A DNA stretch of 64,000 nt from Rhodobacteraceae bacterium M385. GTDB taxonomy: Bacteria; Pseudomonadota; Alphaproteobacteria; Rhodobacterales; Rhodobacteraceae. Both the position numbers and the translations under genes were made by a program. Positions 32,852-41,788 of this stretch are shown here, one piece after another; position 1 is the stretch's first letter; each line of letters starts with the position of its first letter. The DNA lies in contig CP081102.1 of NCBI GenBank assembly GCA_025141835.1, forward strand, positions 1,178,001 through 1,242,000, read 5' to 3'. Below the pieces are notes generated by a model that was given only the letters and a program-made list of their open reading frames with translations, was not told the DNA's origin and did not search any database.

Positions 32852-33811
32852 ATGCAGTCCAAGACGTCCCATGCCGATAAAGTCCTTGAAGCGACCAGTT
32901 CCGCGTCGGCTGCTGCGCGGTCGCAGGTAGCGGCCAGTTGGAACCGTTCGGTCCTGAAACATGGATTGAATCCGGACAATGACCGTGCGCCCGAGTTGAT
33001 CGAGGAATCCGCCCTGCGGGAGCGTTTGCAAGCCCATGAACAATTCATGATGGTGGCCGCGCCACGGCTGGACGCGCTCTATACATTGGTCGGACAATCG
33101 GGCTGCGCGGTGCTTTTGACCGACGCGGAGGGCGTCATTCTGGACCAGCGCATGTCCGATGCGGACACGCCAACGTTCGAGGTCTGGGGCCTGCGGGCTG
33201 GCGCGAATTGGAGCGAGGAACGCGAAGGAACCAACGGTATCGGCACCTGCCTGACGGAGCGTCGCCGGGTCATCATCCATCAAGATGAGCATTTTCACGC
33301 CCGCAATATCGGGATGAGCTGCATCGACGCGCCGATTTTTGGGGTGGATGGGCAGATCGTTGCCGCCCTTGATGTGTCCTCGGCGCGGGCCGATCAGACC
33401 GAGGCGTTCAACCGCCTGATCGCCGCACAGGTCGCCCAAACCGCCCGCGCGATTGAAGAGGCCAACTTCCGCGCCGCTTTCGCTTCGGCCCGGATCGTGG
33501 TGGCTGAATGCGACGATGGCGACTCCGCTTCGCTGCTGGCGATTGACCGCGACGATCTTGTGGTCGGTGCCACCCGCGAGGCACGCCGGGCGTTTGGCTT
33601 GGCGGGCACTGGGCCGCTTCAGGCGCGCCCCGCCTCCGACATTCTGGGGCGCGAGGATGGGCCGACCGGGTTTGAACGCGCCGAAAGGGCTGCCGTAATC
33701 CGGGCGCTTGCGCGGGCGAACGGCAACGTCTCCGAGGCCGCCAGACAGCTTGGGGTGGCCCGCGCGACCCTTTATCGCCGCATGAAACGCCTGGGCCTCA
33801 GCGAAAGCTAG
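32852..33811 (+). CDS. GAF-Fis regulator lacking an AAA+ domain
   Basis: A 319-residue protein with the architecture of the N- and C-terminal ends of AcoR-type activators. An N-terminal segment (VAASWNRSVLKHGLNPDN) leads into a GAF domain (residues about 70-200, with GTNGIGTCLTERRRVIIHQDEHF). It ends in a Fis-type helix-turn-helix (AAVIRALARANGNVSEAARQLGVARATLYRRMKRLGL). The central sigma-54 ATPase is absent, so it cannot act as a classic sigma-54 activator. It precedes an aldehyde dehydrogenase gene, and an 18-base palindrome lies between the two. A GTG six bases upstream is an alternative start. Confidence 0.8.
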   Translation: MQSKTSHADKVLEATSSASAAARSQVAASWNRSVLKHGLNPDNDRAPELIEESALRERLQAHEQFMMVAAPRLDALYTLVGQSGCAVLLTDAEGVILDQRMSDADTPTFEVWGLRAGANWSEEREGTNGIGTCLTERRRVIIHQDEHFHARNIGMSCIDAPIFGVDGQIVAALDVSSARADQTEAFNRLIAAQVAQTARAIEEANFRAAFASARIVVAECDDGDSASLLAIDRDDLVVGATREARRAFGLAGTGPLQARPASDILGREDGPTGFERAERAAVIRALARANGNVSEAARQLGVARATLYRRMKRLGLSES

Positions 33812-33818
33812 GCCAACC

Positions 33819-33836
33819 TGTCTCAGTCCTGAGACA
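33819..33836. promoter_or_regulatory. Palindrome between the GAF-Fis gene and the aldehyde dehydrogenase gene
   Basis: TGTCTCAGTCCTGAGACA has perfect seven-base arms around GTCC. It begins eight bases after the regulator stop and ends 103 bases before the dehydrogenase start. There is no T tract, so it is more likely a Fis-type regulator binding site than a terminator. The GAF-Fis protein just upstream is the obvious candidate ligand. Confidence 0.65.
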
Positions 33837-33939
33837 CTTCTTTCCGACATTCGATTCCGTCGTGGTGACGGTACTGCCGTGCCCCGCCAAGTTCCGCCTA
33901 GCCCAAGTGGAGGACTCGGGCCAAATGGAGGAATATATC

Positions 33940-35463
33940 ATGAAAGATCTCGCGCATACCGAGACGGGCACCTACACGTCGCCCTTTAAGACGCGGTACG
34001 ACAATTACATCGGCGGCAAATTCGTCGCCCCCGTGAACGGCCAGTATTTTGAAAACGTGACGCCGATCACAAATGAAAAGATCAACGACATCGCGCGTTC
34101 GGACGCGGCGGATGTAGAGCTGGCCCTGGACGCGGCCCACGGCGCGAAGACGGCGTGGGGGGCGACGTCTTCCACGGACCGCGCCAATCTGTTGCTGAAG
34201 ATCGCCGACGCCATCGAGGCCAATCTGGAGCTGCTCGCCCAAGCCGAAACATGGGACAACGGCAAGCCGATCCGCGAAACGATGGCCGCAGACATCCCGC
34301 TGGCTGCCGACCACTTTCGCTACTTCTCAAGCGTGTTGCGCGGCCAAGAAGGCTCGATGAGCGAAATCGACGCCGACACGGTGGCTTACCATTATCATGA
34401 GCCTCTTGGCGTTGTCGGCCAGATCATTCCGTGGAACTTCTCGATCCTGATGGCAGCGTGGAAATTGGCGCCGGCCTTGGCAGCAGGCAATTGCACCGTC
34501 CTGAAACCGGCTGAACAGACGCCCGCGGCGATCATGGTTCTGGCCGAGATCGTGAACGATCTTCTGCCCGCCGGTGTGCTGAACATCGTCAACGGCTTTG
34601 GGGCCGAGGTTGGCGCGGCACTGGCCACCTCCAAGCGGATTGCCAAGATTGCCTTCACCGGTTCTACCGCGACGGGTCGTACGATCATGAAGGCGGCCAC
34701 GGAAAACCTGATTCCGGTGACGCTGGAGTTGGGCGGCAAAAGCCCGAACGTCTTCTTTTCCGACATCATGGCGAAAGACGACGCCTTTTTTGACAAAGCC
34801 ATTGAGGGCTTTGTTCTGTTTGCCTTCAACCAAGGTGAGGTCTGCACCTGCCCGTCCCGAGCGCTGGTCCAAGAAGACATCTATGATGCCTTCATGGAGC
34901 GGGTGATCGAACGGGTCAAAGCCATCAAGCACGGCGATCCACGCGATCCAGAAACCATGGTCGGGGCACAAGCCAGCAAGGCGCAACAGGAAAAGATCCT
35001 GTCCTACTTCACCATCGGGCGCGAAGAAGGCGCCGAGGTTCTGGTGGGCGGAGAGGCGGCAAGCTTCAGCGGCGAATTGGCGGGGGGGAATTATATCCAA
35101 CCGACAATCCTGAAGGGCCACAACAAGATGCGGGTGTTCCAGGAAGAGATCTTTGGCCCGGTCGTATCCGTCACCACGTTCAAGGATGAGGCAGAGGCCT
35201 TGGCGATTGCCAATGACACGATGTACGGCTTGGGGGCCGGTGTCTGGTCACGCGATATGAACACCTGTTACCGCATGGGGCGCGCGATTGAAGCGGGCCG
35301 GGTTTGGGTGAACAACTACCACGCATATCCCGCCCACGCGGCCTTTGGGGGCTACAAGCAATCGGGTATCGGGCGTGAGAACCACAAAATGATGTTGGAT
35401 CACTACCAGCAAACCAAGAACCTTCTGGTCAGCTACAACCCCAACAAACTGGGCTTTTTCTAG
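33940..35463 (+). CDS. NAD-dependent aldehyde dehydrogenase
   Basis: A 507-residue aldehyde dehydrogenase close to the acetaldehyde/ExaC-AldB group. Signatures are GVVGQIIPWNFSILMAAWKLAPALAAGNC, the catalytic glutamate in LELGGKSPNVFF, the catalytic cysteine in FNQGEVCTCPSR, and HAAFGGYKQSGIGRE near the C-terminus. The ATG at 33940 follows GGAGGA; earlier in-frame starts lie in the promoter region. A GAF-Fis regulator precedes it, as is common for aldehyde or alcohol-responsive dehydrogenases. It interrupts the uronate region and its substrate may be unrelated. Confidence 0.88.
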   Translation: MKDLAHTETGTYTSPFKTRYDNYIGGKFVAPVNGQYFENVTPITNEKINDIARSDAADVELALDAAHGAKTAWGATSSTDRANLLLKIADAIEANLELLAQAETWDNGKPIRETMAADIPLAADHFRYFSSVLRGQEGSMSEIDADTVAYHYHEPLGVVGQIIPWNFSILMAAWKLAPALAAGNCTVLKPAEQTPAAIMVLAEIVNDLLPAGVLNIVNGFGAEVGAALATSKRIAKIAFTGSTATGRTIMKAATENLIPVTLELGGKSPNVFFSDIMAKDDAFFDKAIEGFVLFAFNQGEVCTCPSRALVQEDIYDAFMERVIERVKAIKHGDPRDPETMVGAQASKAQQEKILSYFTIGREEGAEVLVGGEAASFSGELAGGNYIQPTILKGHNKMRVFQEEIFGPVVSVTTFKDEAEALAIANDTMYGLGAGVWSRDMNTCYRMGRAIEAGRVWVNNYHAYPAHAAFGGYKQSGIGRENHKMMLDHYQQTKNLLVSYNPNKLGFF

Positions 35464-35472
35464 GTGCCCACG

Positions 35473-35507
35473 GCGCCCCCGTAGCTTCGTGCGGGGGCGC
35501 TATTTTT
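35473..35507 (+). terminator. Rho-independent terminator after the aldehyde dehydrogenase
   Basis: GCGCCCCCG (35473-35481) pairs with CGGGGGCGC (35492-35500) and is followed by TATTTTT. It lies ten bases after the dehydrogenase stop. Confidence 0.85.
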
Positions 35508-35548
35508 CGGGTAAGAGTCGGGGGCAGGGGCCTTCTGGACGCTTCCTT

Positions 35549-36247
35549 CTACTTCGACGTCTCAAAATAATCGGGATAGCGGGCGCGAATATCGCCCAGA
35601 ATTGTGCGTATGCTGGCCAAATGCGCCCGCAGATGCGCCGTCGCTTCCGCGGCATCGCCGCTTTCTATGGCGGCCACAAAGCCCCGGTGTTCATCCAGCA
35701 CCTGTTGCCGACGTTCCTGCGACAGGGTCAGGAAGCGGATACGATCCATGTGGGCCTTTTGTTCCTGAATAAGCTTCCACACGTGGGCATGGCCGGCGAT
35801 TTCGCAAAGGGTTTCGTGGAAGGCCTCATCCAAGGCGTGGAACACGGCAGGGTCGGGATGGTCCAAGGCCTCTTTCTGGTCGTCCAGATTGGCGTTCAGG
35901 CGGGCAAGATCGGCTGCGGTCAGACGCTCCATCGCAAGGCGCAGACACTCCACCTCTAGGGCGGTGCGCACCAATACGGCGTCCAGCACGGCCTGCTCGG
36001 ATATTGGTGTGACCAGCGTGGCGGTTTGCGGGCGGATCGACAGGAACCCCAGTTTCGACAGCCGAAAGAAAGCATCCCGCACCGGTTGGCGAGACATGTC
36101 CAATTGCTTGGCTACATCGTTCTCGGTGATCTTGGTGCCGGGGGGCAGTTTCAGAGAGATCACCGCGTCATAAATGACTTTAAAGGCGCGTTCCGTTGCC
36201 GTTTGCGATGGCGGTGGCACCAGCGATGACAAGTTCGATTTGGACAT
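35549..36247 (-). CDS. GntR-family regulator (FCD subfamily), second copy in the uronate region
   Basis: A 232-residue GntR/FCD regulator. The winged helix spans about residues 18-85 (ERAFKVIYDAVISLKLPPGTKITENDVAKQLDMSRQPVRDAFFRLS), followed by the helical FCD domain with metal and ligand residues in DEAFHETLCEIAGH. It is divergent from uxaC. It shares the same plan as the regulator at 22252-22935, and the two may respond to different intermediates. Its promoter region contains a 20-base symmetric site that recurs upstream of the pectin operon. Confidence 0.82.
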   Translation of the reverse strand: MSKSNLSSLVPPPSQTATERAFKVIYDAVISLKLPPGTKITENDVAKQLDMSRQPVRDAFFRLSKLGFLSIRPQTATLVTPISEQAVLDAVLVRTALEVECLRLAMERLTAADLARLNANLDDQKEALDHPDPAVFHALDEAFHETLCEIAGHAHVWKLIQEQKAHMDRIRFLTLSQERRQQVLDEHRGFVAAIESGDAAEATAHLRAHLASIRTILGDIRARYPDYFETSK

Positions 36248-36306
36248 TCAGTTTCCCACTTTCCTTAACCTGCTCCGACCATAGAACGAGATACGCTTTG
36301 ACACAA

Positions 36307-36326
36307 CTGATCCGCTAGCATATCAG
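36307..36326. promoter_or_regulatory. Candidate operator between the GntR gene and uxaC
   Basis: CTGATCCGCTAGCATATCAG has arms CTGAT and ATCAG around ten bases. The 16 bases from 36311 to 36326 recur with one change at 41685-41700, upstream of the GH4/ABC operon and the AraC gene. It probably binds the GntR regulator encoded next to it. Confidence 0.6.
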
Positions 36327-36361
36327 ATGGCCATTCTACATCACCTCGGAGCATCGGCCCC

Positions 36362-37768
36362 ATGTCATTGACCCACCCTGACCGCCTCTTTCCTGTGGAG
36401 CCGGGCCAACGGGCGCTCGCGCGGGATCTTTACGACAGCGTGAAAGACCTGCCGATCATCAGCCCCCATGGCCATTGTGACCCGCAATGGTTTGCGGAAA
36501 ACAACCGCTTCCCCAACCCCGCCGAATTGTTCGTTGTGCCCGATCACTACGTGTTCCGCATGTTGGCCAGCCAAGGAATCGCGTTGACCGACCTAGGCGT
36601 GCCACGTGTGGATGGCGGCGCGACCGAGGCGGACCCACGGGCGATCTGGAACCAGCTGGCGCAGAACTATCACCTGTTCCGGGGCACGCCGTCGGCCATG
36701 TGGCTGGATCATTCGTTTGAGCATGTCTTTGGCCTGACCGAGCCACTGAGTGCAGCGACAGCCGATGTCTATTACGACCATATCGAAGCCAAGTTGGCCG
36801 ACGATAGCTTCCGCCCCCGCGCCCTGTTTGAGCGTTTCAATATCGAGGTGCTAGCCACAACCGAAGGGGCCTTGGATGACCTGCGCTGGCATAAGGCGGT
36901 GCGTGACAGTGGCTGGACCGGGCGGATCGTGACCACCTATCGCCCCGACGCCGTTGTTGACCCTGAGTTTGAAGGGTTCGCCCAAAACGTCGCGGCCCTT
37001 GGCACATTGACGGGCGAAGATACCGCCACATGGGACGGCTACCTGAACGCCCACCGTGCCCGTCGCGCCTATTTCAAAAGTTTCGGGGCCACCGCCTCGG
37101 ATCACGGGCACCCGACGGCTACCACGATGGATCTGCCGCGCGCCGAGGTTGAGGCGCTGTTTGCCATAGCTCTGCGCGGTGCGTGCTCTCCCGCCGAGGC
37201 CGATGCGTTTCGCGGCCATATGCTGACGGAAATGGCCCGGATGAGCTTGGAAGACGGTCTGACCCTGCAAATCCACCCCGGCTCTCGTCGGAACCACAAT
37301 GCCGCCGTCTTTGCCCAACACGGGCGCGACAAGGGCTATGATATCCCCGGTCGCACGGACTACGTCGCAGCGCTAAAGCCGCTATTGGACGCCGTGGGGA
37401 TGGAGCCTGACCTGAGGATCATCCTCTTTACCTTGGACGAGACAAGCTATGGCCGCGAACTGGCGCCGCTGGCCGGGGCCTATCCGGCCCTGCGTCTTGG
37501 CCCGCCTTGGTGGTTTTTTGATAGCTACGAGGGGATCAAACGCTTCCGCGAAGCCACGACCGAGACCTGCGGCTTTTACAACACCGCAGGCTTCAACGAT
37601 GACACCCGGGCGTTCTGCTCCATCCCGGCCCGCCATGACGTGGCGCGGCGCACCGATTGCGCCTACCTTGCCACCCTCGTGGGCACCGGACGCTTGCGCG
37701 AGGGCGAGGCCTTTGAGGTGGCCCATGATCTGACCTACCGCTTGGCGAAAGACGCCTACGGGCTATGA
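36362..37768 (+). CDS. uxaC: Uronate (glucuronate/galacturonate) isomerase
   Basis: A 468-residue protein of the UxaC family (amidohydrolase-like barrel). The metal-binding ISPHGHCDPQWFAENNRFPNPAELFVVPDHYVFRML near the N-terminus is diagnostic. Also clear are LFERFNIEVLATTEGALDDL, LQIHPGSRRNHN and GPPWWFFDSYEGIKRFRE. It isomerises glucuronate to fructuronate and galacturonate to tagaturonate. It heads the uxaC-uxuB-uxaA operon and is divergent from a GntR regulator. Confidence 0.95.
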   Translation: MSLTHPDRLFPVEPGQRALARDLYDSVKDLPIISPHGHCDPQWFAENNRFPNPAELFVVPDHYVFRMLASQGIALTDLGVPRVDGGATEADPRAIWNQLAQNYHLFRGTPSAMWLDHSFEHVFGLTEPLSAATADVYYDHIEAKLADDSFRPRALFERFNIEVLATTEGALDDLRWHKAVRDSGWTGRIVTTYRPDAVVDPEFEGFAQNVAALGTLTGEDTATWDGYLNAHRARRAYFKSFGATASDHGHPTATTMDLPRAEVEALFAIALRGACSPAEADAFRGHMLTEMARMSLEDGLTLQIHPGSRRNHNAAVFAQHGRDKGYDIPGRTDYVAALKPLLDAVGMEPDLRIILFTLDETSYGRELAPLAGAYPALRLGPPWWFFDSYEGIKRFREATTETCGFYNTAGFNDDTRAFCSIPARHDVARRTDCAYLATLVGTGRLREGEAFEVAHDLTYRLAKDAYGL

Positions 37769-37803
37769 GCCTTCCCTCCATGCCCCGAACGTAAGAGGTT
37801 GAC

Positions 37804-39252
37804 GTGCCAACAGAAAACCGACTGACCCGCATCTCCCCTGCGCCCGCAATCGGGCAGGTTCACCTTGGCCCCGGTGCGTTTTTCCGGGCGTTCAACGCGA
37901 TCTATTCCGAAGACGCGATGGCGGCAGAAGGGGGGGATTGGGGCATCGTTGCCGTCAGCCTGCGCAGCGCCACGGCGCGCGATCAGTTGGAGCCTCAAGC
38001 CGGGGCCTATACCTCGGTCACCTTGGGAACACCGCGCAACAAATGCCGGGTGATTGGCGCAGTAACTGATGTCCTCGTTGCCCCGGAAGACCCGGAAGCG
38101 GTGATCGCCGCGATGGCCGACCTGGCGGTAAAGATCGTGTCCCTGACGATTACGGAAAAGGGCTATTGCCACGCGCCCGCGACGGGGCGTTTGCAGATGG
38201 ATCACCCTGATATCGCTCACGATCTGGCGCATCCCGACGGCCCGCGTTCGGCCATTGGGCTCATTGTTGCGGCCCTTGCGCGTCGCCGGGGGCAGGGGGG
38301 CAAGCCCTTCACGGTTCTGTCGTGCGATAATCTGCCCTCCAACGGGGCGCTGGCGCGTCGCGTCGTCCTAGATTTCGCCGCCGCACGCGACGCCGACCTG
38401 GCCCGTTGGATCGAGGCTCAGGTGCCTTTCCCCGCTACAATGGTTGATCGGATTACCCCCGCCACGACCGACGCAGACGTAGCGCAATTGGCCAAGGATG
38501 CGAGCTACTACGATCCCGCCTGCGTTGTGCATGAGAGCTTTCGCCAATGGGTGATCGAGGATGATTTCGCCGATGGCCGCCCCGTGTGGGAGGCCGCAGG
38601 CGCGCAGTTTGTGGACAGCGTCGATGCCCATGAGCTGATGAAACTACGCTGTTTGAACGGTACCCATTCGACCCTTGCCTACCTTGGCTATCTTGCGGGG
38701 TTTGAAACCATCTCCGACACCGTCGCTGACCCTGATTTCGCCCACCTCTGCACCGCGATGTGGCGCGATGAGATCACGCCGAGTGTCCCGCAACCCGAGG
38801 GCGAAGACCTTGCAGCCTATTGCCAGTCCCTTCTGGCCCGCTACCGCGATCCGGCGATCCGTCACCGGACGTGGCAGATTGCCATGGACGGAAGCCAGAA
38901 GCTGCCTCAACGGCTGCTATCTACGATCCGCTACAACCTTGCCGCCGGGCGCGTGCCGGGGGGGCTTTGCCTCGCGGTGGCGGCATGGATGCGGTATGTG
39001 GGGGGCGTGGATGAAAACGGCGCGCCGATTGACGTGCGCGATCCCTTGGCGGACCGGTTGCGCGCCGCATCCGATGGGGCGGAGGACGCCGAAGGAAAGG
39101 TAGCAAACCTGTTGGCGATCGACGAGATTTTTGACCCAGAGCTTGCCCGCGACAGCCGTTTTCAGGCGGCTGTTCTGCAAAGCTATAAGGCGCTGCTTGA
39201 GCAAGGGGCTGCCAAGACTGTTCAGGCATTTGCCACGGCGGCAAACCCATGA
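37804..39252 (+). CDS. uxuB: D-fructuronate/tagaturonate reductase (UxuB-like)
   Basis: A 482-residue long-chain mannitol dehydrogenase-family protein started at GTG after AAGAGG. Stretches such as GQVHLGPGAFFRAFNAIYSED (NAD-binding), SLTITEKGYCH, TMVDRITPATTD, FRQWVIEDDFADGRP, MKLRCLNGTHSTLAYLGYL and HRTWQIAMDGSQKLPQRLL match fructuronate reductases. It reduces fructuronate to mannonate for uxuA. Because the next gene is altronate dehydratase and no separate UxaB is seen, it may also reduce tagaturonate to altronate. It overlaps uxaA by four bases. Confidence 0.88.
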   Translation: MPTENRLTRISPAPAIGQVHLGPGAFFRAFNAIYSEDAMAAEGGDWGIVAVSLRSATARDQLEPQAGAYTSVTLGTPRNKCRVIGAVTDVLVAPEDPEAVIAAMADLAVKIVSLTITEKGYCHAPATGRLQMDHPDIAHDLAHPDGPRSAIGLIVAALARRRGQGGKPFTVLSCDNLPSNGALARRVVLDFAAARDADLARWIEAQVPFPATMVDRITPATTDADVAQLAKDASYYDPACVVHESFRQWVIEDDFADGRPVWEAAGAQFVDSVDAHELMKLRCLNGTHSTLAYLGYLAGFETISDTVADPDFAHLCTAMWRDEITPSVPQPEGEDLAAYCQSLLARYRDPAIRHRTWQIAMDGSQKLPQRLLSTIRYNLAAGRVPGGLCLAVAAWMRYVGGVDENGAPIDVRDPLADRLRAASDGAEDAEGKVANLLAIDEIFDPELARDSRFQAAVLQSYKALLEQGAAKTVQAFATAANP

Positions 39253-40784
39253 CGAAGGCTGCAAAGGGCACAATGATCCTGCATGAGCGTGATGATGTCG
39301 CCATCGTCACCCGCCGGGCGAAAGCGGGCGATCAGCCGTTGGGCTATGGCGCGGCGCTTACGGCCCCGGTGTCTATGGGGCATAAAGTGGCCCGTCACGA
39401 CATTGCCTCGGGCGCGGCGGTTCATAAGTTCGGCCAGATCATTGGCTTCGCAACGCAGCCAATCCCGGCGGGCGCCCATGTCCATAGCCACAACCTCGCG
39501 TTCGGGGACCATGGCGATGCCACTGACATCGGCTCGCTTCTGCCGCAGGCGCGGGCCGCGATCCCTCAGGTCGAGGCGCGGACATTTGCAGGCTTTGCCC
39601 GAGCCGATGGGCGGGTGGGCACCCGCAACATGATCGCGCTTATTGCAACGGTAAATTGCTCGGCCACCGTTATCCGGCAAGCGGCCGATCAGATCACCCG
39701 TTCGGGCATTCTGGACCATTACCCCAATGTGGACGGCGTGGCGGCGTTTGCCCATGGCACCGGTTGCGGCATGGCCTCGAGCGGGCCGGGGTGGGAGAAC
39801 CTGCAACGGGTACTTTGGGGCCATGCCACGCATCCCAACGTCGGGGCCGCGCTGTTTGTGGGGTTGGGGTGTGAGGTGATGCAAATTGCCCGCATGAAGC
39901 AGATGTTCGGCGCCACCGGGCAAGAGCGTTTCCACGGGCTGACCATTCAAGAGACCGGCGGAACGCGGGCAACCATTGCGCAAATCATTGCGCGGGTCGA
40001 AGCGCTGCTGCCTGAGGTCAACGCCATCACCCGAAGCCCGCAGCCCCTGTCGGCCCTTACCGTCGCGCTGCAATGTGGCGGCTCGGATGGCTATTCCGGC
40101 ATCACCGCCAATCCTGCCCTTGGGGTCGCCAGTGATCTGCTTGCGGGCCACGGCGGGCGGGTTATCCTGTCGGAAACGCCCGAGATTTACGGCGCGGAGC
40201 AACTGCTTCTGCAACGCGCCGCCAATGCGTCCATCGGCGCGGCCCTGACCAAGCGCCTGAGCTGGTGGGAGGAATATACCCGCATCAACGGCGGCTCGAT
40301 GGATAACAACCCATCCCCCGGCAACAAGGCCGGCGGACTGACCACGATCCTCGAGAAATCCTTGGGCGCGGTGGCCAAAGCAGGGGCCACGCCCTTGAAC
40401 GAAGTGGTGGCTTATGGCGCGGTGCCAACGGCCTCTGGGCTTATTTTCATGGACACGCCGGGGTATGATCCGGTTTCTGTCACGGGGCAGATCGCGGGCG
40501 GGGCGCAAGTTGTCGTGTTTACTACCGGGCGCGGCTCGGCCTTTGGCTCCAAGCCTGCGCCGACAATAAAGTTGGCCACCAACGACCCGCTTTTCGCGGC
40601 CATGCCCGAGGATATGGATTTGACCTGCGGTGACGTTATCAGCGCCGGTGTCTCCTTGGTCGATAAGGGGGCCGAGATCCTTGACCTAATCGTCGCCACC
40701 GCCTCGGGGCAGCCGACCAAAAGCGAGGCATTGGGCCTGGGCGATAACGAGTTCATTCCGTGGAATATCGGGGCCGTGATGTAG
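39249..40784 (+). CDS. uxaA: Altronate dehydratase
   Basis: A 511-residue full-length altronate dehydratase. The N-terminal SAF domain (residues about 9-90, GHKVARHDIASGAAVHKFGQIIGFAT) precedes the catalytic UxaA domain, which includes GFARADGRVGTRNMIALIATVNCSA, AHGTGCG, QCGGSDGYSGITANPALG and NNPSPGNKAGGLTTILEKSLGA. It forms KDG from D-altronate in galacturonate breakdown. It overlaps uxuB (ATGA) and is the last gene of the operon. The AraC gene converges on it after 24 bases. Confidence 0.94.
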   Translation: MTKAAKGTMILHERDDVAIVTRRAKAGDQPLGYGAALTAPVSMGHKVARHDIASGAAVHKFGQIIGFATQPIPAGAHVHSHNLAFGDHGDATDIGSLLPQARAAIPQVEARTFAGFARADGRVGTRNMIALIATVNCSATVIRQAADQITRSGILDHYPNVDGVAAFAHGTGCGMASSGPGWENLQRVLWGHATHPNVGAALFVGLGCEVMQIARMKQMFGATGQERFHGLTIQETGGTRATIAQIIARVEALLPEVNAITRSPQPLSALTVALQCGGSDGYSGITANPALGVASDLLAGHGGRVILSETPEIYGAEQLLLQRAANASIGAALTKRLSWWEEYTRINGGSMDNNPSPGNKAGGLTTILEKSLGAVAKAGATPLNEVVAYGAVPTASGLIFMDTPGYDPVSVTGQIAGGAQVVVFTTGRGSAFGSKPAPTIKLATNDPLFAAMPEDMDLTCGDVISAGVSLVDKGAEILDLIVATASGQPTKSEALGLGDNEFIPWNIGAVM

Positions 40785-40808
40785 CCTTTGTGTGGCGGCT
40801 CGCGGAAC

Positions 40809-41654
40809 CTACGGGTCTTTGCACCGAAATGAAGAAGGGCTCGCCCCCATATAGACTTTGAACTTTCGGCTGAAGAAATACGGATCGGCAAAGCCCATTT
40901 CCACCGCGACGGCCTTAACGGAAAGCCCCATTCCAAGACGGCTGGCGGCAAACTCCATGCGCTTCAATTCTCGGAACTTTTGCGGCGTAAACCCCATGCG
41001 ATCCTTAAAGGCGCGGCGAAAATATTCCGGGTTGTAGGGGACGTCGTCCAGGGTTTCGTCCACCCCCTCGCCAAGGGGATCAGCGGAAAGGCGTGTAGCG
41101 ACCTTCATGATGTGCACAGACAGCTGATCGTGGCTCTGCGGGTCCGTATCTTCGCTGTTCCAATCCAGAAAAGCGGCGTCGATGAAGGCCAGCAGAACGA
41201 CCATAAACTTGTGATGCTGCGCCATCGTTGTGCTGCCCAAGGGCGCCGTGCTGCGATAGTGGCGTAGAAACGGTTCCAGTACCTCCCAATCGGGCAGGGC
41301 GATTTTGCGTTTCAGCCGCAGTTGCGAGATCAGATCACCGCGCCCGAACAGCTCTAGAGAAAAGTGTTGTGCAACCCCGGTGAACAGTTCCATGCCGCCG
41401 CTAAACGCCCCCTGAAACCTTGTGTAAGCGGGGATCAACATGGCCTCTCCGGGCCGAAGATGGATCGGTTCAGCTGCGTTTCCAAGTTGGTAAGACCCGC
41501 CCCCCGACAGACAAATAATCAGATCGTGAGAGGGGTTCACCTTGTCGATCCGCCAACTGGAATCATGGGTCATTTTGATCGCAGGGCGTTCCAGACGTAG
41601 CGACAAGGAGCCGACGGGAATATGGTCGAATGGTGTATGTTCAATTCTGTCCAT
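40809..41654 (-). CDS. AraC-family regulator
   Basis: A 281-residue regulator. The N-terminal cupin-like sensor domain includes LRPGEAMLIPAYTRFQGAF. The C-terminal double helix-turn-helix (residues about 185-280) has YNPEYFRRAFKDRMGFTPQKFRELKRM and the AraC signature VAVEMGFADPYFFSRKFKVYMGASPSSFR. The ATG at 41654 follows GGAG; a GTG at 41672 would add six residues. It is divergent from the GH4/ABC pectin operon and probably activates it in response to a galacturonate-containing sugar. Confidence 0.88.
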   Translation of the reverse strand: MDRIEHTPFDHIPVGSLSLRLERPAIKMTHDSSWRIDKVNPSHDLIICLSGGGSYQLGNAAEPIHLRPGEAMLIPAYTRFQGAFSGGMELFTGVAQHFSLELFGRGDLISQLRLKRKIALPDWEVLEPFLRHYRSTAPLGSTTMAQHHKFMVVLLAFIDAAFLDWNSEDTDPQSHDQLSVHIMKVATRLSADPLGEGVDETLDDVPYNPEYFRRAFKDRMGFTPQKFRELKRMEFAASRLGMGLSVKAVAVEMGFADPYFFSRKFKVYMGASPSSFRCKDP

Positions 41655-41680
41655 CTTTTTCTCCAATAGCACTATGTTAT

Positions 41681-41700
41681 GTGCTCCGCTAGCATATTAG
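41681..41700. promoter_or_regulatory. Candidate operator upstream of the pectin-oligosaccharide operon
   Basis: TCCGCTAGCATATTAG (41685-41700) matches TCCGCTAGCATATCAG at 36311-36326 in 15 of 16 positions. It sits in the divergent region between the AraC gene and the GH4 gene. The shared sequence suggests that the GntR regulator at 35549-36247 controls both units. Confidence 0.6.
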
Positions 41701-41788
41701 CTTCTTATGTGACGGAGCCCAAACAGAGGCTCTGTCAATGGGAGGATGAAGGGTTCGGTTTGTAAAAACCTTGCGTACTATAGATATC

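Noticed and set aside
32852..33811. Annotation as a sigma-54-dependent AcoR activator
   Set aside because: No Walker A or GAFTGA motif is present. The GAF domain is followed directly by the Fis-type helix-turn-helix.
33819..33836. The TGTCTCA/TGAGACA palindrome as a terminator
   Set aside because: The stem is not GC-rich and no T tract follows. Its position in a promoter region favours an operator.
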